The notes: generated by a model not told the origin, from the sequence alone. A stretch of DNA of 64,000 bases from JAISGQ01 sp964500965 (GCA_964500965.1 CAZCQZ010000004.1:46601-110600), one strand, 5' to 3'. Positions 52,519 through 62,188 are shown, counted from the first letter of the stretch. A program made the numbers and translations.

Positions 52519-54006
52519 ATGAGCATGAAGAAGGACAGATTTTTCTGGGCTAAGGCGGCAGTGTACATAGCACTGGCAGTCGTAATGATAGCGGGAATAT
52601 GGTATTATTCGACTTATGATTTTACCATGATAACCGCAGAATCGGAAGAAGCCGCAGGCACACTTGATGCCGAGCTTATATCCGAGCTTAGCCAAACTGA
52701 TTTGAGCTACAGCGATGTGGGTATCGTTGACGGAGGACTTTATGAAAGTATCGACGAGGATACCTGTATAGTCGAGGTAGTGGAATGCGTTTCCTACACC
52801 GATTACATAGATATGGGAATGGTAACGCGCAAGCAGACGATTTATGTAGAGGTAATGAGCGGCGAACGCAAGGGTGAGCGGCATTATGCCGTGTTTGACC
52901 GCTCCGACCCGGCAGGCGGTGAGCCTTACGAGCTGGTTAAGGAGGGTGAACGTCTGCTCTGCTTTTTCACCTCCAATCAGGACGGAGTTATAGTGGAAAA
53001 CGGAACTATCACCGATTTCCACAGAATGCCGAAGATAATCTGGACGCTGGTGATTTTCTTTATACTTCTGCTGTTTTTGACGGGAACGAGAGGACTTAAA
53101 TCTTTTGCCGCTCTTATTGTTACCTGTGTCGGCATAATACTTATAATACTGCCGATGATACTTTCGGGAGTAAGTCCGGTGGTAGCGTCAATAATCGGTT
53201 GTGTATTTTCCATAGTGACATCTCTTGTACTGGTGTACGGCTTTACTATAAAGACCCTTGCGGCGGCATTGGGTGCGGTCGGCGGAGTTATAGTGGCAGG
53301 TATTTTTACCGCCGTTATGAACAGCATTTTACATATGACCGGCACAACCAGCAGTGAAGCGACAATGCTTGCCCTGCATTTCGCAAACGGCGATGTGGAC
53401 CTTAACGGAATAATGTTTGCGGCGGTGCTTATAGGTTCGTTGGGCGGTACTATAGATGTCGGTATTTCGATTTCCTCGTCATTGGACGAAATGCGCGAAC
53501 ACGCACCGAATATCACCGCAACCGAAATGATAGCGTCGGGACTTCACATCGGCAGCGATATTATGAGTGCATCGCTGAATACACTGATTCTGGCTTATGT
53601 GGGAAGCGCAATTCATCTTTTGCTCATGCTTCAGATTAACGGTGTTGCGCTTATTGACGTAATGAATGCCGAAACAATTACCAGTGAGCTGATAAGAGCG
53701 CTTGCTGGAAGCTTCGGACTGCTGTTTACCGTTCCCATAACCTCATTTGTCGCAGGCGCAATGCTTTGCAAGGGAAGCTTCGGAAAGTTTTCGATTCGCA
53801 TGTTCCCCACAATGGATTCGCTGCTGAATTTTATCGGCAGAACAAAAGAGAAGTGGAACACGGCAATGAAAAATGCACAGCAGCGTTCCGACGAAAAATA
53901 CGGAATAAGCGACAGAACGAATCTTTACGAGCGTGTGCAGCAGCACAGCGATGACCTGGACGATGCTTTCGATGAAGATATAGATGACGGCGCAAACGAC
54001 AACTGA
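52519..54006 (+). CDS. YibE/F family membrane protein
   Basis: A 495-residue protein: one helix near the N-terminus (KAAVYIALAVVMIAGIWYY), an extracellular part of about 140 residues (TYVEVMSGERKGERHYAVFD-like strand), then seven or so membrane helices of the YibE/F domain (TRGLKSFAALIVTCVGIILI; LGGTIDVGISISSSLDEMRE), and an acidic C-terminal tail. Function unknown; family members are proposed transporters. Both YibE and YibF parts appear to be in one chain. AAAGGAACTGATG precedes the start at 52519. Confidence 0.85.
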   Translation: MSMKKDRFFWAKAAVYIALAVVMIAGIWYYSTYDFTMITAESEEAAGTLDAELISELSQTDLSYSDVGIVDGGLYESIDEDTCIVEVVECVSYTDYIDMGMVTRKQTIYVEVMSGERKGERHYAVFDRSDPAGGEPYELVKEGERLLCFFTSNQDGVIVENGTITDFHRMPKIIWTLVIFFILLLFLTGTRGLKSFAALIVTCVGIILIILPMILSGVSPVVASIIGCVFSIVTSLVLVYGFTIKTLAAALGAVGGVIVAGIFTAVMNSILHMTGTTSSEATMLALHFANGDVDLNGIMFAAVLIGSLGGTIDVGISISSSLDEMREHAPNITATEMIASGLHIGSDIMSASLNTLILAYVGSAIHLLLMLQINGVALIDVMNAETITSELIRALAGSFGLLFTVPITSFVAGAMLCKGSFGKFSIRMFPTMDSLLNFIGRTKEKWNTAMKNAQQRSDEKYGISDRTNLYERVQQHSDDLDDAFDEDIDDGANDN

Positions 54007-54173
54007 GTGTAAAAAACGAGCGGCAGCTCGTAAAAGAATTAACGGAGCTGTAAATCCGCATAAAAAATTTTCATAAAACATCTTCTCAAAATGGAAAATA
54101 TGTGATATTATTATCACGCAATAGGTGTTTTGCGGTGAAGCAAAATATTTATTACCTCATCGGGGGTGCATTT

Positions 54174-54671
54174 ATGAGATTTCGTCTTAAAAGAGAAATA
54201 AGCGGATTCGATGAATATATAAATATCTATGACGAAAAAAACAAGCTTAGGTATTACAGCGTAGAGGTGGATTATGCAAGACCGAAAAGGCTGCTCTACA
54301 CCAAAACGCAGGAGAGAATAGCTACGGTGGATATGTCGCCGGTTGACGTTGAGGATATAATGAACGGCTATCCTCTGTTCCTCGGAACGGAAAAGGTCGG
54401 TCATTATGACGATTCTCTGGATATGGATTCAACCGACCACGTGGAGTTTGCTCACATTGCCGGGCTTGAATATAAATTCATCGAAAATTCCGAACGTCTG
54501 ACCTTCCGTGATTATCAGCTCGTGGACTGCAACGACGATATGGTTATGACAGTAAAACGTTCCGGAGCGGATTTCGTCTGCGATATTGTCAGGGAAAACG
54601 AAGCGGAAATTTGTTTGCTGATTGCATGTATTGAATTTTGGCGTTTCGTTACAACGTCAAGAGATTTTTAA
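54174..54671 (+). CDS. LURP-one-related (LOR) fold protein
   Basis: A 165-residue protein: MRFRLKREISGFDEYINIYD, repeated short strands with turns, and DYQLVDCNDDMVMTVKRSGA near the C-terminus. The pattern of about twelve strands and a final hydrophobic helix (LLIACIEFW) resembles the LURP-one/YxjI family, which is linked to phospholipid scramblase folds. Function in bacteria unknown. GGGGGTG lies a few bases before ATG 54174; the open frame from 54102 lacks a ribosome site. Confidence 0.6.
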   Translation: MRFRLKREISGFDEYINIYDEKNKLRYYSVEVDYARPKRLLYTKTQERIATVDMSPVDVEDIMNGYPLFLGTEKVGHYDDSLDMDSTDHVEFAHIAGLEYKFIENSERLTFRDYQLVDCNDDMVMTVKRSGADFVCDIVRENEAEICLLIACIEFWRFVTTSRDF

Positions 54672-54688
54672 AATTTAACGGTATGTAT

Positions 54689-54729
54689 AAACGACCTGTA
54701 CAACTGCGCCGGGCAGATGTACAGGTCGT
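54689..54729. terminator. Hairpin after the LOR-like gene
   Basis: AACGACCTGTACA pairs perfectly with TGTACAGGTCGTT around 15 bases, 18 bases after the stop, then TATGTTT. It could also mark the end of the RNA read from the other strand. Confidence 0.75.
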
Positions 54730-54799
54730 TATGTTTAAAAAGGGTAATAAAAAAAGTCCGCCGAGCGGACGGTTATGTAACTGATTGAAAAGCTTTGTC

Positions 54800-55085
54800 T
54801 GCTAAGCCTGTCGGAGCGGTATTCCGACCCTCCGACAGGCCGGCAGTAAAAAAGAAGAGAGTAAGGAGAAAGCTATTTTGAATCGGAGCAAGCTTATCAC
54901 GCTTTGCTCACTCATGATTTAGTGGTGGCTTATAAATCCCACTTCATGGTTTTTATATAAAAGGGCTTTGCCCTGTGTAGTCCTGCCTTTCGGCAGTAAT
55001 AAATAAACTAAACGCGCGTTAGATGTAATGTCGGTCTGCTCACGTCATAAGCATCACCTCCTTTGGGGTACGCTTAGATTGTAAC
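54800..55085 (-). ncRNA. Probable structured non-coding RNA (raiA-like)
   Basis: The 500-base gap 54672-55180 has no gene, but its minus strand is full of stems: GUGAUG/CAUUAC around GCUUA/UGAGC; CUGCC-GAAA-GGCAG (a GNRA tetraloop); GGGC-AAA-GCCC; CAUGA...UCAUG enclosing UGG/CCA; and a last GCCUGUCGGAG/CUCCGACAGGC hairpin at 54807-54841. The start AAAGGAGGTGATGC and the segment CGACATTACATCTAACG remind me of the raiA RNA motif of Firmicutes, but that is memory and not a search. The 5' and 3' limits are approximate. Confidence 0.5.
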
Positions 55086-55180
55086 CGATTATTGTGTTTT
55101 CAAAGTTAAGAAACTGTATTCATTTATTTAAAATAAGGTAAAGTGTTTTTTAAAATCATGTACAGACTGTAAATAATTTC

Positions 55181-56482
55181 CTATTGAGCAGAACCGGTGT
55201 ATTCCTCAAGAGTGACCTCTATGGTGTGATGCTTGCGGTTTCTTGAGACGATAAAGGTAACGGTGTCACCGATTTCGTATTCGTCAAGCATTGAGGAAAG
55301 CTCGCTTGATGAGGAAAATTCCGCGCCGTTGAGAGAAACAAGTCTGTCACCGGATTCAAAGCCTGCTTTTTCCGCGGCGGAGCCCTCGGTTACGGAGAGA
55401 ACATATACGCCGTAGGTGGAAACACGGTAGGAATTTGCCGTCATCCAGTCGTTGATGTCCACAAGGGTAAGACCGAGAGATGCTCTGCCCTGAACATAGC
55501 CGAAAGCAATAAGCTGTTCGATGACCTCTTTAGCGGTGTCGGAGGGAATGGCAAAGCCCAGACCTTCGGCATTTTCGCCGGAGGATTTTGCGTTAACTAT
55601 ACCGATAAGCTCGCCGCTTGAGTTGAAAAGTCCGCCGCCGGAGTTGCCGGGGCTTACGGAGGCGTCCGTCTGGAGAAGCACCATTGCCTGTCCGTCAACA
55701 GTAACCTCACGGTCAAGAGCACTGATGATGCCGCTTGTTACCGTACCGCCAAGCTCACCGAGAGGATTGCCTATGGCGATTACCGATTCACCGACACTAA
55801 GCTCTGAGGACGAGCCGAACACAGCCGGGGTAAGCCCGTCGGCGTTAATTTTAATAACCGCAAGGTCGGTTTTGCTGTCGCTGGCAACAAGCTCGGCGGT
55901 GTATTCCGTGCCGTCCGAGAGGGTGACGTTTATACTGCTTGCACCGTCGATAACATGGTTGTTTGTGGCAATGTAACCGTCGCTTGAAACAATAACGCCG
56001 CTGCCTGCACCCTCGGTAACGTATTGTCCCATGAAGGTGTTGTAGGTGACGCTTTCGGTGGTAATTTCAACAACTGTTTCAAGAGCGGCAGCGGAAATGG
56101 AAGCGGCGGAATAGGTGTTGCCGCCGGAGGTGTGAGAGCCGGAAACGGTTTGATAGAGCACAGTAGAGCTGCCGGAGTTACCTGAGGTTGATGCCGCAGA
56201 ACCGCCGGAGAGGTATCCGCCGAGAAAGCCTGCGCCCATTGAAAGCACAGTGGAACAGGCAAGAAGAACGGCAACCGATTTCTTTGTAAAAGATATGGGC
56301 TTTGATTCCTTTTTGGCAGTGTTCTGCGGCTTTTGGGAGGTATTATTGTAATAGTATTCCGAGGAATACTGAGGCTGCTGATAGTTTGAAGTGCTGTAAT
56401 CGGAGCTTTGCCATGCAGCCGATGAGTGCTGAGCATCGTTGCCGATTCCGTTATTATTTTGACTGTTGTATTGATTATTCAC
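55181..56482 (-). CDS. HtrA/DegP-like membrane-anchored serine protease
   Basis: A 433-residue protease. An Asn/Gln/Ser-rich cytoplasmic tail (1-65), one membrane helix (about 67-92), then a trypsin-like domain with the triad His176 (NNHVID), Asp206 (DLAVIKI) and Ser281 (SPGNSGGG), and a C-terminal PDZ domain (GVYVLSVTEGSAAEKAGFES; GDRLVSLNG). It degrades or checks misfolded proteins outside the membrane. It is a single gene, convergent with nothing close; the structured RNA lies after it on the same strand. Confidence 0.93.
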   Translation of the reverse strand: MNNQYNSQNNNGIGNDAQHSSAAWQSSDYSTSNYQQPQYSSEYYYNNTSQKPQNTAKKESKPISFTKKSVAVLLACSTVLSMGAGFLGGYLSGGSAASTSGNSGSSTVLYQTVSGSHTSGGNTYSAASISAAALETVVEITTESVTYNTFMGQYVTEGAGSGVIVSSDGYIATNNHVIDGASSINVTLSDGTEYTAELVASDSKTDLAVIKINADGLTPAVFGSSSELSVGESVIAIGNPLGELGGTVTSGIISALDREVTVDGQAMVLLQTDASVSPGNSGGGLFNSSGELIGIVNAKSSGENAEGLGFAIPSDTAKEVIEQLIAFGYVQGRASLGLTLVDINDWMTANSYRVSTYGVYVLSVTEGSAAEKAGFESGDRLVSLNGAEFSSSSELSSMLDEYEIGDTVTFIVSRNRKHHTIEVTLEEYTGSAQ

Positions 56483-56593
56483 GGTGATGACCTCGCTTTC
56501 TTTGATTACGGCTATAGTCTATCCGTTCAATGTGACGGCACAATGAAATAAGATTGAAATGGTACTGACAGAAAAATGAGAAGCAACGGAAAA

Positions 56594-57376
56594 TCACTCC
56601 GCCTGCTTCTCATAGTGTATGTATTCATAATTATCGTTTTCGGCAACGGAGCACATAAAGTCATAAACCTCATCGCGAAGTTTTTTGCGTGCTTCCTTTT
56701 CGGGCAAAGTGAAGTCGGGGTAAAAAGGCTCGCTGACTGTTACGGTAATACAGGGGTGTGCGTTTTTGAAAATTTTGCGTTTGCGGTAGGTTGTGACAAA
56801 GGCAACGCAGGGCTTGTTCATCGACACCGGATATGAAAACGAAGTGTCCTTAAAGGGGCGTATGCCGGTATAGTAGGGCCAGATGTGGGCTTCGGGATAA
56901 ATTGTCACAACGCGGTTTTGCTCAATTCGCGTTTCAAGAGCCTTTTTAAATGACTTGTAGCCTTTCAGCTCCGTAGGCAGAGGGATACCGCCCAGCATCA
57001 GAACAAGCTGACGTATGCCCTTTATCGAAACCGCATCGGGAGAAGTGACGATATGCGCCTTGTGAGGAAAGGAGCAGAGGGTAGGAGTAAAAGCGTCCAT
57101 AACGCCCTGAGTGTGATTTCCGTAGAGAAAGAAGCCGGTTTTGCCCGGCTTTTTAATTGCCTTGCGGTTTTTGATTTTAAAGCCGTAGCCGATTTTTGCA
57201 AAGAGCCACAAAACAGGAGTGGCAATTCCCCTGTATACAATGGTTTCACAGACGCGCCAGAAAATGTTCTCGTTGACGAAAGTAAAATCCGCCTTAACCT
57301 CACAGGCTTTTATGTCGGTGCCGGCAAAATCGTCATTAAGCTCGTCACTGTAATAGATGATTTTAGATTGCTTCAC
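56594..57376 (-). CDS. PlsC-like acyltransferase
   Basis: About 260 residues with an acyltransferase core: YGNHTQGVMDAF in the place of the NHxxxxD catalytic motif, IPLPTELKGYKSFKKA, and YPEAHIWP in the place of the EGTRS block. The His-to-Asp gap is five residues rather than four. It would make phosphatidic acid or acylate a glycolipid at the membrane. GTG 57376 has GGAGGGTG just upstream; the ATG at 57409 lies deeper in the glycosyltransferase gene. The 14-base overlap with that gene implies one operon and a shared lipid or envelope pathway. Confidence 0.78.
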   Translation of the reverse strand: MKQSKIIYYSDELNDDFAGTDIKACEVKADFTFVNENIFWRVCETIVYRGIATPVLWLFAKIGYGFKIKNRKAIKKPGKTGFFLYGNHTQGVMDAFTPTLCSFPHKAHIVTSPDAVSIKGIRQLVLMLGGIPLPTELKGYKSFKKALETRIEQNRVVTIYPEAHIWPYYTGIRPFKDTSFSYPVSMNKPCVAFVTTYRKRKIFKNAHPCITVTVSEPFYPDFTLPEKEARKKLRDEVYDFMCSVAENDNYEYIHYEKQAE

Positions 57377-58520
57377 TGTGTACACCCTCCGACCTGTGTT
57401 CTGCCGCATCGTAAAGCATCTGCTCCATGGCGTTCATGCAAGTTTCCTGGTCAAATTGCTTTGTATATCCCAGGTATTCTTTGCTTCTTGCGGCTTTTTC
57501 ATCGGGGTGAGACAGCCACCAGTCAATCTTTTCGGCAAGGTCGGCACTGTCGTTGCAGTTGAAAAGATTCTTTTCGTCCAAAGCGAAAAATCGCGTTGCA
57601 CTGCGCGGAGAGTTTGAAATCACGGGAACAAGTCCGCAGGAAATGGCTTCAAGACAGGAAATTGCTTCAATTTCAATTTCCGCCGGGTGTACGTACAAAT
57701 CGGCACAGTTTATCATGCCGAGAAGCTCAGTACGCGAAAAGAATTTAAACAACGGCTTGTTGGGGAGCTTTTCCGATTGCTTCATAAGCTTTTCTTTAAG
57801 AGGACCGTCACCGGCGAAAACGAGCTGTATTTTTTCGGAATAGCGGCTTTTGGCAACGGCGTCAATTAAAATTTTGTGTGATTTCTCCTTGCTGTATCGT
57901 CCGATGAACAGTATAATGTATTTATCCTTAAATTTCTCCGGCTTGCAGGAGGGTGTGGGGACAAAGGCGTTGTTTACGCCGTTTGAAATAACATAGGCGT
58001 TGGTTTTTCTGCCCTTTACCTCAAATGTACTGCGGATAAATTCTGTGGGATAATGCACCGCATCGACATATCTGTAGAAATTTTTGTAAAACACACGGTA
58101 GGTGGTGTTGTTGGCAAGGCGGTTGTTTTTCATAAAAAGGTGAGAGGTAACGTTTTCCGCCTGACAGTGAAAGCCTGCGGTAACGGGAATTCCCATTTCC
58201 TTTGCGATTTTCATTGCTTTTGTTCCAAGGAAAAACGGTGTCATAATATGCACAACGTCCGCGCCGTCAACAGCGCATTTTATGACATCACTGTCACCGC
58301 GTGCTATACAAACGCCGTTCTTTTTTACGTAATTATTGAAAGGACCGACATTGAGAACGGGAACGACATAGTATCCGTCAACTCCGAGCCTGTCGGAATC
58401 GGGACAAAGTATACGAACCTCATGTCCCTTTGAACGCAGACTTCTGATAAGATTCATGGCAGCTATGGTTGTGCCGTTATTTTCCTGACCCAAAACATCG
58501 CAGACTACGGTAACAATCAT
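57363..58520 (-). CDS. GT4-type glycosyltransferase
   Basis: A 385-residue GT-B glycosyltransferase. N-terminal DVLGQENNGTTIAAMNLIRS, central FIGRYSKEKSHKILIDAV and LVFAGDGPLKEKL, and the C-terminal E-x7-E block in HPAEIEIEAISCLEAISCG. It resembles bacterial enzymes that put glucose on diacylglycerol or build envelope glycans. It starts at ATG 58520 (AAGGAAAAG upstream); a longer start at 58559 is less supported. With the overlapping acyltransferase gene it suggests glycolipid synthesis, which is inference. Confidence 0.85.
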   Translation of the reverse strand: MIVTVVCDVLGQENNGTTIAAMNLIRSLRSKGHEVRILCPDSDRLGVDGYYVVPVLNVGPFNNYVKKNGVCIARGDSDVIKCAVDGADVVHIMTPFFLGTKAMKIAKEMGIPVTAGFHCQAENVTSHLFMKNNRLANNTTYRVFYKNFYRYVDAVHYPTEFIRSTFEVKGRKTNAYVISNGVNNAFVPTPSCKPEKFKDKYIILFIGRYSKEKSHKILIDAVAKSRYSEKIQLVFAGDGPLKEKLMKQSEKLPNKPLFKFFSRTELLGMINCADLYVHPAEIEIEAISCLEAISCGLVPVISNSPRSATRFFALDEKNLFNCNDSADLAEKIDWWLSHPDEKAARSKEYLGYTKQFDQETCMNAMEQMLYDAAEHRSEGVHSEAI

Positions 58521-58738
58521 TTTGCACACTCTTTTCCTTGCGAATATCGTTATCGGCATTATGGAAAAATTATATCATTTATCTAAAAAACTCACAATCT
58601 GCAATATTTTGCCGGTGTAATAAAAATTCATACAAAAATCAAACTTTGTATAACGATTTTGACTTATAATAGCAATTGTATGTAGCGTAAATGACTGTCT
58701 GTATTATAAAATTAAACAATAGGCAGGGGAGGACTTTT

Positions 58739-59311
58739 ATGTTTTTGGAGACAATTTTAATATGTATCGGAGTATCATTTGACGTACTTGCGCTTTCAAT
58801 ATGCTGCGGCTCGGTGTTGGTTGAGCTGAAATTCAAGCAGCTTGCAAAGCTTGCGCTGATATTCTGCGGCTTTCAGACGGTATCGGGTATGCTCGGCTCT
58901 CTGCTGTGCTTAATTCCCGAATTTCGTACCGATTCAGGCACAGGCTGGCATCTGGGGTACATATGCTCTATAATCATTCTCATCGGTGTTGCGCTGTTCC
59001 TGTTTTACAAAGGCTGGAAAAACGAACCGGTGTTTGAGCGGCGCAGCGAAATAAACTTTAAAAAGTACGCAGGTACGGCGGCGCTGGCAAGCATTGATAC
59101 CTTTTTTGCCGGGGCGAGCATTGCCATGTGGTCAACGGAGTGGTGGTCATATGCGGCGTGCTTGCTGGTTGTTACGGTCATAGCGGTGTACATCGGTGTT
59201 TATATAGGCTACAGGCTGGGCTTTGAGCCGAAAAACATCGCCTATCGCGTGGGCGGTGCGGTGCTGATAGTTGCGGCGTTGGATATTTTTATCCGCCTGT
59301 TTACTGATTAA
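58739..59311 (+). CDS. MntP/YtaF-like metal efflux protein
   Basis: A 190-residue protein with six membrane helices in two similar halves, each with a buried Asp: SFDVLALSICC and ASIDTFFAGAS. This is the MntP (manganese exporter) and YtaF pattern; the exact ion is not shown. GGGGAGGAC sits a few bases before ATG 58739. No yybP-ykoY manganese riboswitch is evident in the short leader. The TetR gene follows 14 bases later. Confidence 0.8.
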   Translation: MFLETILICIGVSFDVLALSICCGSVLVELKFKQLAKLALIFCGFQTVSGMLGSLLCLIPEFRTDSGTGWHLGYICSIIILIGVALFLFYKGWKNEPVFERRSEINFKKYAGTAALASIDTFFAGASIAMWSTEWWSYAACLLVVTVIAVYIGVYIGYRLGFEPKNIAYRVGGAVLIVAALDIFIRLFTD

Positions 59312-59325
59312 GGCGGTGAATATCG

Positions 59326-59898
59326 GTGGATGACAGAAAAGAGTTAACGAAAAACCTTATTGCGTCGGGCGTAAAAGAGCTTATGCTGACACAGAGCTTT
59401 GAAAAAATAACCATTCGTATGATAGCGGAAAAAGCCGGAGTTATAAGACCGACCTTTTATTACCATTTTCAGGACAAGTACGAGGTGCTTGAATGGATAG
59501 TCAGAACACAGCTTCTTGAGCCTGTCAGAACAATGCTTGAACGGGGAATGTATGTCGAATCGCTGAAATTCATTTTTGCCGCAATAGAATCCGAACAGGA
59601 ATTTTATAAAAAAGCATTTGAGATAACGGGGCAAAATTCGTTTTGGGAAATAGTAATTACATGTATAAAGGACTTTCTGCTGTCGGAGTTTTTGCCGACA
59701 GCGGAAATTAAAATGCAAAACGCACCGGAAAACCTGACACCGGAGCTGGTTGCACTGCACCTGGCATTTAATCTGGCTTCGACCGTAAACATATGGCTGC
59801 GGAAAATGCCGGAGCTTTCGGCGGAAAATGTGGTGGCGATTTACAGGTATCTTAACGACAGCTCGATATTTGAGCTTTGGGGGTTTAAAGATAATTAA
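59326..59898 (+). CDS. TetR-family regulator
   Basis: A 190-residue protein. Residues 5-55 are a TetR helix-turn-helix (ITIRMIAEKAGVIRPTFYYH, FQDKYE), the rest a helical ligand-binding domain of the type in the DhaS/TetR_C group. Start GTG 59326 behind AAGGCGG. It is co-transcribed with the exporter gene and may control it, which is inference. A terminator follows. Confidence 0.88.
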   Translation: MDDRKELTKNLIASGVKELMLTQSFEKITIRMIAEKAGVIRPTFYYHFQDKYEVLEWIVRTQLLEPVRTMLERGMYVESLKFIFAAIESEQEFYKKAFEITGQNSFWEIVITCIKDFLLSEFLPTAEIKMQNAPENLTPELVALHLAFNLASTVNIWLRKMPELSAENVVAIYRYLNDSSIFELWGFKDN

Positions 59899-59903
59899 AC
59901 AAA

Positions 59904-59940
59904 AGCGGCGGTAATGTACGATTTTGTGCTTACCGCCGCT
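59904..59940 (+). terminator. Rho-independent terminator
   Basis: AGCGGCGGTAA pairs with TTACCGCCGCT around 15 bases, followed by CTTATTT, five bases after the TetR stop. Confidence 0.85.
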
Positions 59941-60028
59941 CTTATTTAGAATGTGAATATTGAAATTCGCATCATGTGATGATATAATAAGCTAGCTTAT
60001 TATGATATTACCGCGAAGGAGCAGGCTT

Positions 60029-61432
60029 ATGAATCAGAGAGCTGCAAAATTTTTTGAAAGCATAAAAGGAAAAAAAGTCGCATTTTGCGGCGTTGGCGTT
60101 ACCAATACACCGCTTATTAAGATGTTCTGCGAAAAGGGCTTTGATGTTACCGTGTGCGATAAGCGTTCGGAAGAAGCACTGGGCGAGGTGGGTAAAGAGC
60201 TTACCGACTGCGGAGCGGTGCTGAAAACCGGTGAGGGCTATCTCGACGGCATCGAAGCCGATATTATTTTCCGCACCCCCGGTATGAGATATTATTTGCC
60301 TCAGCTCTGCGAGTACCGCAGACAGGGAAAGGTTGTCACCAGTGAAATGGAGCTGTTTTTCGAGCTTTGCGAGGGCAAAACCATTGCCGTAACAGGCTCA
60401 AACGGAAAAACAACCACAACCACCGTCATATCAAAGCTTCTTGAAAAGCAGGGTAAACGTGTTTATCTGGGCGGCAACATCGGTGCGGCTCTCATGCCCT
60501 TTATTGACGAAATAACCGAGGAGGATTTTGTTGTTGTAGAGCTGTCCTCATTCCAGCTTATTTCCATGCGCCAAAGCCCGGATATTGCCGTGGTCACGAA
60601 CATGACCCCAAATCATCTGGATATGCATAAGGACATGGCGGAATATGTCGATTCCAAGAAAAACATCATGCTCCATCAAAATGCCTTTTCAACCGCAGTT
60701 ATCAATGCCGATTGCCCCATTGTCAGCGGCTTTGCGGATTTGGCAAGGGGAAAGCTGTTGAGCTTTTCACGCAGAGAAGTCCCGTACAACGGTGCCTATG
60801 CCGATGAAAAGGGCGATATTTACTACATAGTAAACGGCGAAAAACAGCTTGTAATGAACAAGTCCGATATACGTATACCCGGCTGGCACAATGTGGAAAA
60901 TTACATGGCGGCAATTTGTGCCGTTGCACCCTATGTCGATTTTGAAACAGTCAGAGCGGTTGCCCGTGATTTCGGAGGGGTTGAGCACCGTGCGGAATTT
61001 GTTCGGGAGCTTGACGGCGTTAAGTATTACAATGATTCCATTGCAACCACTCCAAGCAGATGCATTTCAGGTACACTTGCAATGTATGACCGCAAGATAA
61101 TTATGATTGCAGGCGGTTACGATAAGCTTATTCCCTTTGATGAATTGGGACCTGTTGTGTGCGATAAGGTCAAGGCGATAATTCTTATGGGCGTTACCGC
61201 CGATAAGATTGAAGCCGCAGTACGCAATGCGGATAATTACAGCGAGGGCTGTCCCGTAATAGCTCGTGTGTCCTCGTTGGAGGAGGCTGTAAGCAAGGCT
61301 CATGAGCTTGCGGAAAGCGGCGATATAGTTTCCCTTTGCCCTGCCTGCGCTTCATTTGATATGTTCCCCAATTACGAAACACGCGGCGAAATGTTCAAGG
61401 ATTATGTTAACAACCTCCGAGGAGAAATATAA
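60029..61432 (+). CDS. murD: UDP-N-acetylmuramoylalanine--D-glutamate ligase
   Basis: A 467-residue Mur ligase that adds D-glutamate to UDP-MurNAc-L-Ala in the cytoplasm. Motifs: the ATP loop GSNGKTTTTT (about 122-131), VVELSSFQL, TNMTPNHLDMH, EHRAEFV and YNDSIATTPS. AAGGAG precedes ATG 60029. It is not in a dcw cluster here. It ends directly against the next ATG (TAA then ATG), so the GNAT gene is co-expressed. Confidence 0.95.
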   Translation: MNQRAAKFFESIKGKKVAFCGVGVTNTPLIKMFCEKGFDVTVCDKRSEEALGEVGKELTDCGAVLKTGEGYLDGIEADIIFRTPGMRYYLPQLCEYRRQGKVVTSEMELFFELCEGKTIAVTGSNGKTTTTTVISKLLEKQGKRVYLGGNIGAALMPFIDEITEEDFVVVELSSFQLISMRQSPDIAVVTNMTPNHLDMHKDMAEYVDSKKNIMLHQNAFSTAVINADCPIVSGFADLARGKLLSFSRREVPYNGAYADEKGDIYYIVNGEKQLVMNKSDIRIPGWHNVENYMAAICAVAPYVDFETVRAVARDFGGVEHRAEFVRELDGVKYYNDSIATTPSRCISGTLAMYDRKIIMIAGGYDKLIPFDELGPVVCDKVKAIILMGVTADKIEAAVRNADNYSEGCPVIARVSSLEEAVSKAHELAESGDIVSLCPACASFDMFPNYETRGEMFKDYVNNLRGEI

Positions 61433-62167
61433 ATGATAAAATCTGTTGAAGAAAACCAGCTTTCGGAGCTTCTTTCATATTGCGAGGGAGGAGCTTTGGG
61501 CTGTCGGATTGCCGCCGCGGCAATAGCCTACGGCACAAATAAGCCCTTTGCGCAGTTCTGGTTTATGACCGATGAAAGCGGAAGCATAACGGCTGTAATA
61601 AACCGGCTTGATGACGGAATGACCCTGTTTTCAAGGGGCGTTTACGACTACGAGGAAGCAGATGTATTTGTCGGCATGATGAACGACACCGCCTGTTTTA
61701 CCCGTCCGGTACGTCCGGGAGAAGCGGCAACCGGGCTTGTAATGCGCCTTGCCGAGCCGGAGCACGATTTTGCAATCGGCGCAAATGTACAGATAAACCC
61801 CAATATCGAGGAGCTTTATTCGGTTATGGAGGTTTGCGGTACGTCCGGCTTTGAAGTGCCGACCTTTGAAAGCTTTTACGGTGACATGCTTTATCGCACA
61901 AAGAGCGGCAGTGTGATTTCGGCAATAGTGCGCAACGGCGATGATGCCGCCGCCTGTGTCGCGGCACACCTGTCGGGAGACAGTGCACTGCTTACGGTGT
62001 GTGCAAGCGCACCGGAATATCGCGGCAAGGGATATGCTTCCTACGCTATCAAAGCTATACTTTCAAAGTTGGGAGACAGGCAGATATATGTTACCTGCTT
62101 TCTGGGACTTGAGGAGTTCTACGAAAAGCTGGGCTTCGTGCCTGTAGGCGGCTTTGTTTGTCGATAA
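61433..62167 (+). CDS. GNAT-family acetyltransferase
   Basis: A 244-residue protein. The N-terminal half (to about 150) is not recognised; the C-terminal half is a GNAT domain with VCASAPEYRGKGYASYAIKA (acetyl-CoA loop), LSKLGDRQIYVTCFLGLEEF and YEKLGFVPVG. It starts directly after murD behind GAGGAGA. The acceptor is unknown. Confidence 0.82.
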   Translation: MIKSVEENQLSELLSYCEGGALGCRIAAAAIAYGTNKPFAQFWFMTDESGSITAVINRLDDGMTLFSRGVYDYEEADVFVGMMNDTACFTRPVRPGEAATGLVMRLAEPEHDFAIGANVQINPNIEELYSVMEVCGTSGFEVPTFESFYGDMLYRTKSGSVISAIVRNGDDAAACVAAHLSGDSALLTVCASAPEYRGKGYASYAIKAILSKLGDRQIYVTCFLGLEEFYEKLGFVPVGGFVCR

Positions 62168-62188
62168 TAAAACACGGAAAGGTTGAAA

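Noticed and set aside
58560..58738. Manganese (yybP-ykoY) riboswitch before the MntP-like gene
   Set aside because: I found no matching paired internal loops in this AT-rich stretch.
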